In this document: one piece after another, positions 19,591-28,457 of the stretch
Numbering within the stretch: the first letter of the stretch is position 1
Layout: the number at the start of each line of letters is the position of its first letter
NCBI RefSeq assembly: GCF_020166515.1
Contig: NZ_JAINZT010000007.1
Span: forward strand, 124,001-188,000
Direction: 5' to 3'
DNA: 64,000 nt
Source of the DNA: Robertkochia flava
GTDB taxonomy: Bacteria; Bacteroidota; Bacteroidia; Flavobacteriales; Flavobacteriaceae
Notes under the pieces: model-generated
Told to the model about the DNA's origin: nothing
Seen by the model: the letters and a program-made list of their open reading frames with translations, nothing else
The model's database searches: none
Position numbers and translations under genes: made by a program

Positions 19591-19818
19591 ACTTACATCG
19601 GTCCTGCTAAACAGCCCTGCCATTCCTTCGGGAGGGGCCAGCAGCGATACTCCTGCCGCTTCAGAAGCAAGGACCGGCACAGCAAGTCATCTGCATTGGT
19701 TTTTAATCCTGATCAAGATAAAGAAAATAGTCTGATTCTTACAGTAAAGTAAGCGCTCCTGCCATTCCTTTGGGAGGAAATCCTGCCCGAAGACAGGTGG
19801 GTACAGGCAGTGTTAGGA
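19591..19818 (-). repeat. Decayed attC-like site (class B) with inserted palindrome
   Basis: Contains GATCAAGATAAAGAAAATAG and TCTGATTCTTACAG of class B, then a GC-rich palindrome TGGGAGGAAATCCTGCCCGA, then GTACAGGCAGTGTTAGGAT. The right core, R'' on the minus strand, is TCCTAAC (19812-19818). It matches the 5' flank of the hydrolase gene (TCCTGAA at 20790-20796) in 5 of 7 positions. Confidence 0.6.
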
Positions 19819-20760
19819 TTAGTTGATGATCCATTGAATTGCATTTTCAGACATCTTCCTGTAGTCGTGACCAATATTATTAATTGTGTCGATTTCCCAT
19901 TTAAATGGCCATTCATTTTGTCCTGCTAGCGTCTTGTTTCTTTGATAGTAATTGGTTCCCCGTTCAAGCCTGTGAGCTCCCTGTTGCATCGCCAATTCTG
20001 TAGTTCTAAATGTTCCTAAGGCAGGATCGTTATCTAATGCGCCGAGTAAGATGATTAGTTTTTTATCGTATGCATTTTGTAATTTGTGTTTTTGACTGAC
20101 TTCAGTATTCTTAAGTCCATAGGGGTATTTAAGATTTTCATCCGGCAGTGTATAAAGTCCGGCATTTGCAGCTATGGCTGTGGTAATCCGGGATTCAGGC
20201 ATTAGCATGATCATTCTATGAACGAACTGGGCTCCTGCCGAATGACCGAAAATGTAGTAATGGCTATTTGTAATTTCGTTGACGGATTTTATGTGATCGA
20301 AGATATTTTCAACTACAGAAAAGGCCCATTCATGTTTTGGGTTATTAGTTCCGAAAAAGGTGAATAAATTACCCTCTTGGTAATCGTTAGTGGTGATATT
20401 TGAAAAATTGTTTTCGAATTCCGGGGCAACAATTAACAGGTTATGTGTGTCCGCTAATTCAATCCAGGCATCCAGGTAGTCGGCTGCATTTCTTCCGCCT
20501 CCGTGCATTACAAAAACTATTTTGTTTTGGTCTTTCCAATGTTCAGGCTTGTAAGTCCATACCTTAATAGATTTTCTCTCACTATTATTATAAGCATGCA
20601 TAACAAAAGAGTCTGTTCCAATGTTCAATGTTTTGACCGCGGTAATTTCAGGTCCCTTGGGAAGTACATAGAGATAGGTGTAACCGGCAATAGTTAGTAG
20701 AACGAAGAAGGTGAACGCATAGAAAAATACCTTCTTTATTGTGCTAAATGTTTTTTTCAT
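19819..20760 (-). CDS. Membrane-anchored alpha/beta-hydrolase (PHB-depolymerase/esterase-like)
   Basis: 313 residues from ATG at 20760; the longer open frame to 20802 runs into an attC-like site. An N-terminal hydrophobic segment (about 10-30) is a signal anchor. The oxyanion region is FVMHGGGRNAADYLDAW and the nucleophile elbow GHSAGAQ. The terminal part has the catalytic His in INNIGHDYRKM. Similar proteins hydrolyse esters or polymers outside the cytoplasm. Its flanking cores are related (TCCTAAC/TCCTGAA), so it probably arrived as a cassette. Confidence 0.75.
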   Translation of the reverse strand: MKKTFSTIKKVFFYAFTFFVLLTIAGYTYLYVLPKGPEITAVKTLNIGTDSFVMHAYNNSERKSIKVWTYKPEHWKDQNKIVFVMHGGGRNAADYLDAWIELADTHNLLIVAPEFENNFSNITTNDYQEGNLFTFFGTNNPKHEWAFSVVENIFDHIKSVNEITNSHYYIFGHSAGAQFVHRMIMLMPESRITTAIAANAGLYTLPDENLKYPYGLKNTEVSQKHKLQNAYDKKLIILLGALDNDPALGTFRTTELAMQQGAHRLERGTNYYQRNKTLAGQNEWPFKWEIDTINNIGHDYRKMSENAIQWIIN

Positions 20761-20789
20761 TTTAATTCCAGATTGCATACTTAAATTGA

Positions 20790-20972
20790 TCCTGAATATC
20801 AATGTATGACTTGTTTCGGTTAAGCAGGTCAGGCTTATTCACCCTTGCTTTTGGCACTGACAGAGCCATAGTCGCTATGACGGGTTGATTCATCCAGGTT
20901 TTGAAACCTAATCTAAGAAAATATTCTAAATGAAGTAGGATGAATTCAATGGCTTGATACACATTGTTGAAG
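20790..20972 (-). repeat. attC-like site, class C, partly decayed
   Basis: Minus-strand R'' CTTCAAC (20966-20972), R' TTCAGGA (20790-20796). The interior shares TAATCTAAGAAAATATTCTA and AATGAAGTAGGA with the class C sites at 31082 and 34732. The arms preserve ATCAATGTATGAC opposite TTGATACACATTG. Confidence 0.75.
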
Positions 20973-20975
20973 CCG

Positions 20976-21476
20976 TTAATTTATTATTTCGTTCAGTTTC
21001 ATGAATTGCATTTTTTGTTCTTTAGAAAGTTTAAGCAACTCAATTATTTTTTCTTTCCTGGGGAATAATAATACCATTGCTATTAATGGTATGATTGCAC
21101 ACATTAAGAATAGTGGATTTGAACTATCTGGGTTAGTTATGATACAATAAAATGCAGCTCCTTCTAAAATCGCAAACCTTATTAGGTAACTCGTAAATAG
21201 TTGTCCCATTTTTTCTTTAAGACTGTTTGTGCGATCGTATTTACTGATATACTGTTTAAATAGAATTTCTGAGGCTATTAAACTTCCAGTGCTTATTAAT
21301 ACTGGTATTAAATGACTAATCTCAAAATTTTCAGAAAATTGAAAACTCCATTCCTCTGGAACTTCTAATAAAAATATCATGCTTATTACAGGACCTGCAA
21401 TTAATGCAAGATGAATAATTGTGAATGTCTGCAGGTAGCTTTTTGGTGTTGCTTGGGATTGTTCTGATTGGTTCAT
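20976..21476 (-). CDS. Unknown four-helix membrane protein
   Basis: 166 residues with four hydrophobic helices (about 17-38, 50-68, 93-110, 118-137) and charged tails; the C-terminus EKIIELLKLSKEQKMQFMKL is helical. I do not recognise a family. It is AT-rich and flanked by attC-like sites whose cores still pair in 6 of 7 positions (CTTCAAC against GTTGTAG), so it is a cassette gene. Its stop lies 4 bp from the site. Confidence 0.65.
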   Translation of the reverse strand: MNQSEQSQATPKSYLQTFTIIHLALIAGPVISMIFLLEVPEEWSFQFSENFEISHLIPVLISTGSLIASEILFKQYISKYDRTNSLKEKMGQLFTSYLIRFAILEGAAFYCIITNPDSSNPLFLMCAIIPLIAMVLLFPRKEKIIELLKLSKEQKMQFMKLNEIIN

Positions 21477-21494
21477 ATGGGTGTTATTAATGGG

Positions 21495-21653
21495 CTACAA
21501 CGTTAAGGATATGCACCGTGGGGGGGGGGAAGCTGAATCCGACGGAGAAGGAGAGCCTGGTTGTGTTCATGAATTTATTGTTTTTTGGAGTAAGAACCTG
21601 GCCACTTGTCTGCCTGTTAAAAACAGGTAGGTAAGTAATAGGCAATGTCGGAT
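21495..21653 (-). repeat. attC-like site, class A, partly decayed
   Basis: Minus-strand R'' ATCCGAC (21647-21653), R' GTTGTAG (21495-21501). The interior has TCCGACGGAGAAGGAGAGCC, GGTTGTGTTCATGAATTTAT and TTTTTTGGAGTAAGAACC, as in intact class A sites. A run of nine or more G occurs near 21522. Confidence 0.7.
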
Positions 21654-21660
21654 ACCGGTT

Positions 21661-22038
21661 TTATCCGTTTAATTCGTTTATTAATTTTCTGGAAACCACG
21701 GTGTCGTAAATAATTTTCAGCGTCTTTATTTTGTTTTCAACGTCAAGTTCAATAATATCCACAACATCGAACGCTACTTTCTGATTATTTTTTAAAGTCC
21801 ACTTATAAGTAAAATAAAGCGCCAGACTATTCGAATCATGCTGTTCAAAAATTCCTTTAAGAATAAGTTCTGAATTTGAGGTGTCATTATTTAATTCCCG
21901 GTAAAACACATCGGCTTTTTTAATTCCATAGATAGGCGATTCAACAGTTCCATCATCATTAAACAGATCAATTACCTTTTCCATAGCTCCATTTTCGAGA
22001 TACCTCAAATATGTTTTTGCGATTTCAGTTTTATTCAT
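21661..22038 (-). CDS. NTF2/SnoaL-like protein
   Basis: 125 residues from ATG at 22038 (the GTG one codon upstream is less likely). It has no signal peptide. The pattern KTYLRYLENGAMEKVIDLFNDDGTVESPIYG, followed by five beta-strands ending in IIELDVENKIKTLKIIYD, is the ketosteroid-isomerase/SnoaL fold. A cytosolic ligand-binding or small enzymatic role is likely; the substrate is unknown. Flanked by decayed attC-like sites. Confidence 0.7.
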   Translation of the reverse strand: MNKTEIAKTYLRYLENGAMEKVIDLFNDDGTVESPIYGIKKADVFYRELNNDTSNSELILKGIFEQHDSNSLALYFTYKWTLKNNQKVAFDVVDIIELDVENKIKTLKIIYDTVVSRKLINELNG

Positions 22039-22060
22039 CACTTTATTTTTAAAAGTTTAC

Positions 22061-22200
22061 GTACCACATTCAGGCGATGCAATCCCACCTGACACCAGGC
22101 ACGCAGAAGCAAACCGGACAGTTTTTTTGTTCTGGAATTCAATATAAGAAAATAGGGGCAACATGTAGTAAAAGAATGGTAGATGAAGGCCCGAACCCCT
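22061..22200 (-). repeat. Strongly decayed attC-like site (class B)
   Basis: The left arm GTACCACATTCAGGCGATGC and the central GTTCTGGAATTCAATATAAG with AAAATAG are recognisable. The right arm and core are not. The rest of the 22201-22386 gap shows nothing I can name. Confidence 0.4.
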
Positions 22201-22386
22201 GACGTGTGTCTTTGTTCTTTTCTCTGATACCGTCGTACGGGATATGGAAATGGCAGGTATTTCCCGGAGCGGTTCCTTTGCAGATGTTCAGAAAAAAGCA
22301 AGTGGCTTAAAGTGCAGCCCGGGTTAAACCCTTATTCATTATGAACATCGTGCAGGGAGGAATCGGTTGGATGATAAATTTGGGGA

Positions 22387-24168
22387 TTAGTTGTTCTGAC
22401 CAAACCTGTAGTTTAATGAAAATACGACCTTGCTATTAGATTGGTAGTCCGGAATATACGGGTCATCTTCTTTAAAAATATACATGACATTAATTCCAAG
22501 TTGTGGAGTTATCAGGGCTTCGGCAGAAATATAATTTGTATCCAGGTTCAAAATACGGCCATATCTCAAACTATAGTTGTCACTGATGCCGAAACCGCTA
22601 CCAATGCTCGCGCGTGCAAACACCGTAGGAAATGCAGAAGGGTGGAGGAACCCGTAATTAAAATCGGCATCCAGGTATTTCTTTGGACCTAATCTTAAGT
22701 ACAGTTCAGGAAGAAAAGTGTTGGTATTTACAGCGTTTTCAAAGTTACTTGCCTCAATTCTTTCTTCATTATTAGAGGGTATCTGACCCAACTGAAATCC
22801 AATACCCGCACCGTACCATTTTCTATCGGCTTTCACAAATGGATTCACCGCAAAAATAAATTTGGAACCACTGAACTCTGTGGTTAATCCGCTGCTGCTA
22901 ACTTGTCCGGCTGAAATATTTGCACCATAGGTGAATTTGGTTTTTTCTTTTTCCACGATTTGGGAATATCCTCCTCCTGCAACCCAATAGGTTGACTCAA
23001 AATATTGACCGCTATAGCTGGTTCCGCATTCTGTTGACCTGGGATTATACAATACCTCGTTACTGAAATTCCCAAAGGAACCCCCAACATCGACGCGATG
23101 GTATTTATTAATCACCTGTTTTTGGTCGGGAATGGTTTGTGCCAGCACATAGAATGGCAGTAATACGATCATACTTGTAACCCAGCGGTAGGGCTGTAAC
23201 CGTTTGTCTGTATAAAAATAGTAGAGCGAAAGGAGGATCGCAGGAAGGAATTTGATCCAGATAACGATATTTTCATAGAATGAGAAAAGATCCTTAAATG
23301 CAAATAATAAGGCGGAAATAAAAACTATATATATAGCGTCGGCGTGAAGATATGGACCGTTCTGCCGGCCTTTAATCCAGTCTATTTGAAGAAACTTTTC
23401 ATAAAACAGGAAGACAGCTGTCATTAGAATCCCGCCGCCTAACATACTCCATTGATACAGGTTCAAACCGAAGTAATAGACCTGATTGAATTGCAGACTA
23501 TCGGGATCTCTAAAGAACATAAGGCTAAAGCGCATGATCAGGAACAAAACAGTCACCAGAAGAATGGAACTGAGGTTTTTGTTCCAGTGTTTATGCGTTC
23601 GGAAAATGATAAAGCCAATGAAAAAAAGTGCCATGCTTTCATAAAGCTGAACAGGGTGAACGGGTACCGACATGGCCATACCCGGTTCCATTACACCTTC
23701 AGACCAATGATTAAAATGTGCAGGCGTCCCCGTAGGATATCGAACACCCCAAAGTGCCTCGGTACCCCTTCCGTAACAACATCCATTAAGGAAGCATCCT
23801 AATTTTATGATTCCCAATACAATGGGGCCTAACCAGGCATACAGGTCAAGTATTGGCCGGTTAAATCCAAATATGCGCTGGGATATGATTAATCCGGTAA
23901 CAGCAAGGATCAAAGCCCCTACGGCAGATCGGTTAGTGAATACATGTGAATTTGCCTGAAGCGCATAGACCCATTCGGTAACCGGGATGGTAAATAATTT
24001 TGAGCCGAGTACGGTGCACAAGGTTGTGGTGGTTAACATTAAAAGCACTGATCTCAAATGGAATCCCCATCTGATGCTTTTATAGATAACCATCACATAG
24101 ACAAAAGCAAAGGCGAGTACATAAAACAAGCTGAAGAAGGACCCCGGATTTTCAATAGCTATATCCAT
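22387..24168 (-). CDS. Lgt-like diacylglyceryl transferase domain fused to a beta-rich C-terminal domain
   Basis: 593 residues. Residues 1-320 are a multi-spanning membrane domain with KLGCFLNGCCYG (122-133) and HPVQLYE (171-177), the signature of prolipoprotein diacylglyceryl transferase (Lgt). At about 331-345 a hydrophobic stretch IVLLPFYVLAQT resembles a signal peptide. From about 346 on, alternating strands rich in Gly, Tyr and Asn ending in VVFSLNYRFGQNN look like an outer-membrane beta-barrel. Lgt normally ends near residue 280-300, so this is an unusual fusion. No frameshift or stop separates the parts. A role in modifying a lipoprotein or lipid is inference. Confidence 0.75.
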   Translation of the reverse strand: MDIAIENPGSFFSLFYVLAFAFVYVMVIYKSIRWGFHLRSVLLMLTTTTLCTVLGSKLFTIPVTEWVYALQANSHVFTNRSAVGALILAVTGLIISQRIFGFNRPILDLYAWLGPIVLGIIKLGCFLNGCCYGRGTEALWGVRYPTGTPAHFNHWSEGVMEPGMAMSVPVHPVQLYESMALFFIGFIIFRTHKHWNKNLSSILLVTVLFLIMRFSLMFFRDPDSLQFNQVYYFGLNLYQWSMLGGGILMTAVFLFYEKFLQIDWIKGRQNGPYLHADAIYIVFISALLFAFKDLFSFYENIVIWIKFLPAILLSLYYFYTDKRLQPYRWVTSMIVLLPFYVLAQTIPDQKQVINKYHRVDVGGSFGNFSNEVLYNPRSTECGTSYSGQYFESTYWVAGGGYSQIVEKEKTKFTYGANISAGQVSSSGLTTEFSGSKFIFAVNPFVKADRKWYGAGIGFQLGQIPSNNEERIEASNFENAVNTNTFLPELYLRLGPKKYLDADFNYGFLHPSAFPTVFARASIGSGFGISDNYSLRYGRILNLDTNYISAEALITPQLGINVMYIFKEDDPYIPDYQSNSKVVFSLNYRFGQNN

Positions 24169-24352
24169 GATGGAAGTTCCGAATTACAATAATTATTTTC
24201 GGGTGGGTGCTATAAATCAAGTGTTTATATCGGGGAGAGTCTTTTAAAGATACGTAATTATTTCGAAATGATCTGCAAGATAACAGGAGCCACTTTCTGT
24301 AACAGGTAAAGAAACATTCCCGGGTTTTGTGTTACCAGGTGAATTTAGTTTC

Positions 24353-24550
24353 GACAGCAATGGTAAGCCTATGGATCCCTGCCATTCTTTTCCCGGAGGA
24401 ACTCCTGAATGGCGCCAGGAAGGCTATCGGGTGTTTTAAAGTTGTTTCCGGCAGTGAAGGAAAGTCTGGTTAGGCTTATAAATTTTTATTTTATGTAGCA
24501 GTACCCAGAACACTTGTCTGCATGTTGAAAACTGGTAGATTAGTTAGCGC
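24353..24550 (-). repeat. Decayed attC-like site with inserted palindrome
   Basis: The left arm GGTAAGCCTATGGATCC, the interior GTCTGGTTAGGCTTATAAAT and the right-hand core GTTAGCG (24544-24550, plus strand) are recognisable. It carries the GC-rich palindromic insert TCCCGGAGGAACTCCTGAAT. The preceding part of this 435 bp gap (24169-24352) shows nothing convincing. Confidence 0.5.
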
Positions 24551-24603
24551 CGTAAAGGGTGTCCGAGCTGTTCATAACCAACGATACCATTTCAGATTTG
24601 CCC

Positions 24604-25131
24604 TTAATCATTTTTGTTTTCAGAAGACTCCTGAACTATTTTCTCATAAGCTGCGTTTGTGTAACTGCCCTGTGATCTGGTAATAAGCCCGTTTTCGATT
24701 TGCATTACTTCGTAACCTGTCATTTTTATTTTAACACCTCTTGTGTTAGTTCCTTTAAGTGTCCAGTGGAACTCAATACCATTAGCTGTATCTGCCATGC
24801 TGTCAAGACTCACAATCATATCTGGAATTTCCTCATGAAATATTTTCGAAATGTATGCAATGGAATCCCTTCCGGTAACAGATATTCCGTCACCATCGAG
24901 TAAAATCCCGTTTGTTGAATAAAAATTAGCCAGGTCCATAGGATCTTTACTTGACCAGGCACCTGCATACATTTTTCCAAAATTTGTGAGACTGTCTTGT
25001 ACAATATTCTGATTGGTTTGGACACTTTCGTCTGGTGGAGTAACAGCAGATTTTTCATGCTTACAACCCATTAAAATGACTAATGCCAGGGTACAAATAA
25101 GGCAGGTAAAAGGGTATTGCTTATGTTTCAT
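24604..25131 (-). CDS. NTF2/SnoaL-like lipoprotein
   Basis: 175 residues. The signal peptide ends LVILMGC (Cys23), so it is a lipoprotein. The mature part has the SnoaL/DUF4440 pattern FGKMYAGAWSSKDPMDLANFYSTNGILLDGDG, then DSIAYISKIFHEEIPDM and a final strand GYEVMQIENGLITRSQGSY. Very similar in plan to the lipoprotein at 5164-5655. Likely ligand-binding or hydrolase-like; no substrate can be inferred. Confidence 0.75.
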   Translation of the reverse strand: MKHKQYPFTCLICTLALVILMGCKHEKSAVTPPDESVQTNQNIVQDSLTNFGKMYAGAWSSKDPMDLANFYSTNGILLDGDGISVTGRDSIAYISKIFHEEIPDMIVSLDSMADTANGIEFHWTLKGTNTRGVKIKMTGYEVMQIENGLITRSQGSYTNAAYEKIVQESSENKND

Positions 25132-25222
25132 ATCGTTTATTTTTTACCACATATGAAGTTATTTGATTTTTTGACATCCTTTTAAATAATTGCCTGGTTT
25201 TCAGTTGATTCATTTCAATTCA

Positions 25223-25423
25223 GACTGGGGCCCGGTACATTCCTTGTTCAAGGTGCGGCTGCCATGTCATGCCAAATAAGAAAGGTGGCCTGCAGTTTCA
25301 ATATTGCTCCCCAAAGAGAGCAGAAAGCTGGGGAGCGTTTATGAATGTAATGTTTTTGGGGTAAGAAACTGGGCCCATGTTTGCCTGTTCTATACAGGAA
25401 GATGAGTTATAGGCCATGAAATA
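25223..25423 (-). repeat. Decayed attC-like site (class A-like)
   Basis: GCGTTTATGAATGTAATGTT and GGGGTAAGAAACTGGGCCCA, followed by TGAGTTATAGGCC, correspond to the right half of class A. The left arm ACTGGGGCCC pairs with ACTGGGCCC on the right. Cores are degenerate. Confidence 0.5.
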
Positions 25424-25499
25424 CATTTGTTATTAATAGAATTCTACTATAATTCATTTAAATTTTCATGAGTGCTGTAGTGGAAATTTTTTAAATAAC

Positions 25500-26225
25500 T
25501 TATTTGTATGCCAAAATGGTTTCGTCAAGTATAGGAAGAATCTCTTGAATCTCCCTGGCCCCAGTCTTCAAGGCTTCTAATGTGCTTTCTGAGTTTTTGA
25601 CGTTTAGCATTAAACAGGTAAGAAAATATTTATCAGACTTTAGTTGTTCATAATCTGCAGGTACGCCTCGTTTACTAAAATCCCAATCGAGAAAATGGTT
25701 GCGAACATAGGGAAGGAAGACCGTTATGAATTCGTGTTCGTCATCTGCGGTATCATCCATTATATTTTTTACCGAATGGGTATAGTAGTTTATCAGTTCA
25801 TTTCTTAGTTCTTGATTCTTTAAACGCTCTAATCCGAATTTTTTCATCAATTGATACCCATTGTCGACAAAAACGATTCGTCTTGCGATCATGACCCTCC
25901 CAAGATGATACTCGATAGAGTCGTAAGGAATATTGCGATTTTTTAATGCATGGATCACCGTGGACTGGATTTCGATATCCTCCGATTTATCCAAACGAGT
26001 TTGACGAATATTTAAACTATCGCTGATTAGATTACTGCGAATCTCGGTCAGGGCTTTCACGATTTCTCCGTCAACTTTCCTTTGTTCATTCCAATTATTT
26101 ATTTGAAGAGCAATTAAAATCCCCAAAACTACCAGGATAATCTCGCCAATGGCATATTTGATATAGTTTGTCGTTTTACCTTCCATTAATAATTTTTTGC
26201 GGACATTTCTAAAAATTTTTATCAT
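25500..26225 (-). CDS. DUF6090 family membrane protein (paralogue 2)
   Basis: 241 residues. The N-terminus MIKIFRNVRKKLLMEGKTTN, a helix GEIILVVLGILIALQINNWN and a long charged helical tail identify DUF6090. First of three tandem DUF6090 cassettes (with 26369 and 27447). The copies share the N-terminal 45 residues strongly but diverge afterwards. Function unknown. Confidence 0.85.
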   Translation of the reverse strand: MIKIFRNVRKKLLMEGKTTNYIKYAIGEIILVVLGILIALQINNWNEQRKVDGEIVKALTEIRSNLISDSLNIRQTRLDKSEDIEIQSTVIHALKNRNIPYDSIEYHLGRVMIARRIVFVDNGYQLMKKFGLERLKNQELRNELINYYTHSVKNIMDDTADDEHEFITVFLPYVRNHFLDWDFSKRGVPADYEQLKSDKYFLTCLMLNVKNSESTLEALKTGAREIQEILPILDETILAYK

Positions 26226-26248
26226 GTGTATTCTTGTATATCAATGCA

Positions 26249-26368
26249 GTACAACGGTAAGAAAATAACTTATGTACGTGGGGAACAATTTATTTCCCTA
26301 CAGCAATGGAAGGCCTGGTTGGGTTCATGAATTTATTATTTTCTTTGGAGGTGTTGTTCTTGGCTAGT
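26249..26368 (-). repeat. Truncated attC-like site (class A)
   Basis: Minus-strand R' GTTGTAC (26249-26255) is intact. The interior GCCTGGTTGGGTTCATGAAT plus TTATTATTTTC is class A. The right arm is cut short (TTGGCTAGTTTATTCC) and abuts the stop of the next DUF6090 gene. Confidence 0.6.
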
Positions 26369-27100
26369 TTATTCCTTCTCCAGTTCAATTATTAGTTTAC
26401 CAATGCTTAGTCTCATTTTGTTGTTTTGATCGGTTCGGAAATAATAAGTTCGTAATAAAGCTAGTGCCCTATTGTTAAACAATCTGTATTGTTCCGATTT
26501 TAAATCAAACCTCCAGTCATTTAGGTTTTTATATTCACTCGTAGGGTGATCTATAAAAGAGAGCATATCAGAAACCTTTTCAAATTCAAGATCACTTAAA
26601 ACCCATTTTTGCACCACCTCAGCCCTGTTTATATCATAAAATTCCTGAATGGCCTTAAATTCTAAAATGGCATGTTTGATCTCTTTATTAAATAGTTCCA
26701 GGTTTCCCGTATTAATAATATCATCAATGGTATAGGCAATACTTTGAAAGAAGTCACCATAATAATTTACCTTATCCATTTCATGAATTACTTCCCCAAT
26801 TTCCTTATCCGGCTTTTTGAAAATGGAGAGATAATTATTAATGTCTTCCTGCTTTTTATGGCATAGAGTATCTAACTGATTTAATCTTATTAAATCAGCT
26901 TTAAGCTCAGTAATTAAGGTGTTTTTATAGTTTTTTACTTTTTGTTCCTGTTTTGAGATTTCATTCGCATTGTTGATTTGCAGTGCAATCAGGATTCCAA
27001 TAACAACCAGTATAATCTCACCAATTACATAAATCAGATATTTAGAGAATTTGTTTTCGGTGAGTAAACCTAGCCGAATTTTTCTGAAGAATTTTATCAT
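26369..27100 (-). CDS. DUF6090 family membrane protein (paralogue 3)
   Basis: 243 residues. MIKFFRKIRLGLLTENKFSK and GEIILVVIGILIALQINNAN mark DUF6090. One membrane helix is at about 26-45, followed by an extracytoplasmic or cytosolic helical region rich in Lys, Glu and Asn. Middle member of the DUF6090 trio, separated from its neighbours by decayed attC-like sites. Function unknown. Confidence 0.85.
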   Translation of the reverse strand: MIKFFRKIRLGLLTENKFSKYLIYVIGEIILVVIGILIALQINNANEISKQEQKVKNYKNTLITELKADLIRLNQLDTLCHKKQEDINNYLSIFKKPDKEIGEVIHEMDKVNYYGDFFQSIAYTIDDIINTGNLELFNKEIKHAILEFKAIQEFYDINRAEVVQKWVLSDLEFEKVSDMLSFIDHPTSEYKNLNDWRFDLKSEQYRLFNNRALALLRTYYFRTDQNNKMRLSIGKLIIELEKE

Positions 27101-27123
27101 TGGTTAGTATTTTGACTTAATGC

Positions 27124-27379
27124 AGCACAAAGGTAGGGCTAGCCAAACCTGAAATCCCTTTTCGGAAGGCAATCCTGCCTGGCGCCAGGGTGGCAGGGGT
27201 AGCTGGCCTGGTCCCGCCTGCCCCTTGAGCCGTTTTAGGGTCATATTAGGGTGGCGCCGGCCGTTATCCCGACGCTTCGGGAGCAAGTGACAGGGGATCG
27301 CTTTGGGTTTTAATGCTGTTCAAGATAAAGAAAATAGTCTGATTCTTACAGAATGATGGTGCTACTAAACAGGTTATTT
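27124..27379 (-). repeat. Decayed attC-like site (class B) with inserted palindrome
   Basis: GCACAAAGGTAGGGCTAGCC is the left arm. The interior holds CAAGATAAAGAAAATAGTCT and GATTCTTACAGAATG of class B. A GC-rich palindromic block (CCTGCCTGGCGCCAGGGTGG) is inserted. The right end carries plus-strand GTTATTT (27373-27379). Confidence 0.6.
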
Positions 27380-27446
27380 TTCACTTATTTTTTCATAATC
27401 TACGCTGGCCTTTGCTTTTCCTTGTGCAATGGGATCAGGGTATAAT

Positions 27447-28217
27447 TCATACCCTTTTAACGGTTTTATAGTTTTCAATTTCTTTTCTCAAATGGTCATT
27501 TATTTTCTTGTAACTATCGAGGTTCCTAAATATGAAATCACTTTGCTTAAGCATTCGGGTTAAAATATTAATTGCCCATTTGGAACGCACTAATTCATTA
27601 TAATTCGTTTGAAATTTTTTGTTGGTTATACCCCAATTGGGAATTGCATTGTTTCTGTTTAGTTGGATAAGCCCGTCTTGAGCATTGTAAAATTCACTAT
27701 GGTTGTAATCTATGGATTCTAAGATGTTTTCGTAGATTTCTGTTGACCAGGTAAGATATGGACTTTCGTAATATCTTATTATCTCATTCACTAAGTCTTT
27801 ATTGTTCACCTTATTTATGAACCCATCATTTATCAGGGAAAGATAGTTGCTTTTTTTATTTGAAAATTTTTTGTACTCAAGTACTGAGTTAAACATTTTT
27901 CCTAATTCATCATTCGATACATTGGTGTTCTGATCACTGGAGGTAAGTAAATGTTGAATGGAATTGGTTTTGTTTGAATAGAAAGCATACAGGCTATCCA
28001 TTCGCTCGTAGTCCTGGTATAATTCAGAATATAGACCATCCATATATTTCATCACTTCAGCATGCTCTTCAGCTTCTGTTTTCCATGCGTTGAGTTGTAT
28101 GGCTATCAAAATTCCAATGACTACGAGGAAAATTTCTCCCATGGCATAAAGAAGGTAGTTTCTGAATCTATTTTCAGAGAGCATTTTTTGTCTAATTCTT
28201 CTAAAGAATTTTATCAT
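27447..28217 (-). CDS. DUF6090 family membrane protein (paralogue 4)
   Basis: 256 residues. MIKFFRRIRQKMLSENRFRN and GEIFLVVIGILIAIQLNAW mark DUF6090. The C-terminal portion is helical and Asn/Lys-rich with several aromatic residues. It is the last of the three adjacent DUF6090 genes. Function unknown; repeated acquisition or duplication of the same family as cassettes is the notable point. Confidence 0.85.
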   Translation of the reverse strand: MIKFFRRIRQKMLSENRFRNYLLYAMGEIFLVVIGILIAIQLNAWKTEAEEHAEVMKYMDGLYSELYQDYERMDSLYAFYSNKTNSIQHLLTSSDQNTNVSNDELGKMFNSVLEYKKFSNKKSNYLSLINDGFINKVNNKDLVNEIIRYYESPYLTWSTEIYENILESIDYNHSEFYNAQDGLIQLNRNNAIPNWGITNKKFQTNYNELVRSKWAINILTRMLKQSDFIFRNLDSYKKINDHLRKEIENYKTVKRV

Positions 28218-28238
28218 TGGTTTTTGTTTGTTTAATGA

Positions 28239-28444
28239 AGGTCAACTGTAAGGCGATGCATCCCTGTTATCCTTTTCCGGGAGGAAATCCAGCCTGACGG
28301 CAGGCTGGGGCTGTTATCCCAAAACTTGGCGAGGCAGGATCAGGACCGCGGGATACCTGAAATTGATTTGGTTATTGAAATGAAGATATACAAGATAGTC
28401 AATACTGGCAGGATATAGCCATGGAGGTTTAGCCGCTGTTCGTT
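28239..28444 (-). repeat. Decayed attC-like site with inserted palindrome
   Basis: The left arm GTCAACTGTAAGGCGATGC and right arm GATATAGCCATGGAGG retain the GGC-AT / ATAGCC pairing. The insert CGGGAGGAAATCCAGCCTGA resembles those at 19591 and 29251. The interior ATACAAGATAGTCAATACTG is a degraded class B centre. Confidence 0.5.
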
Positions 28445-28457
28445 TGTGTTTTTTTAA

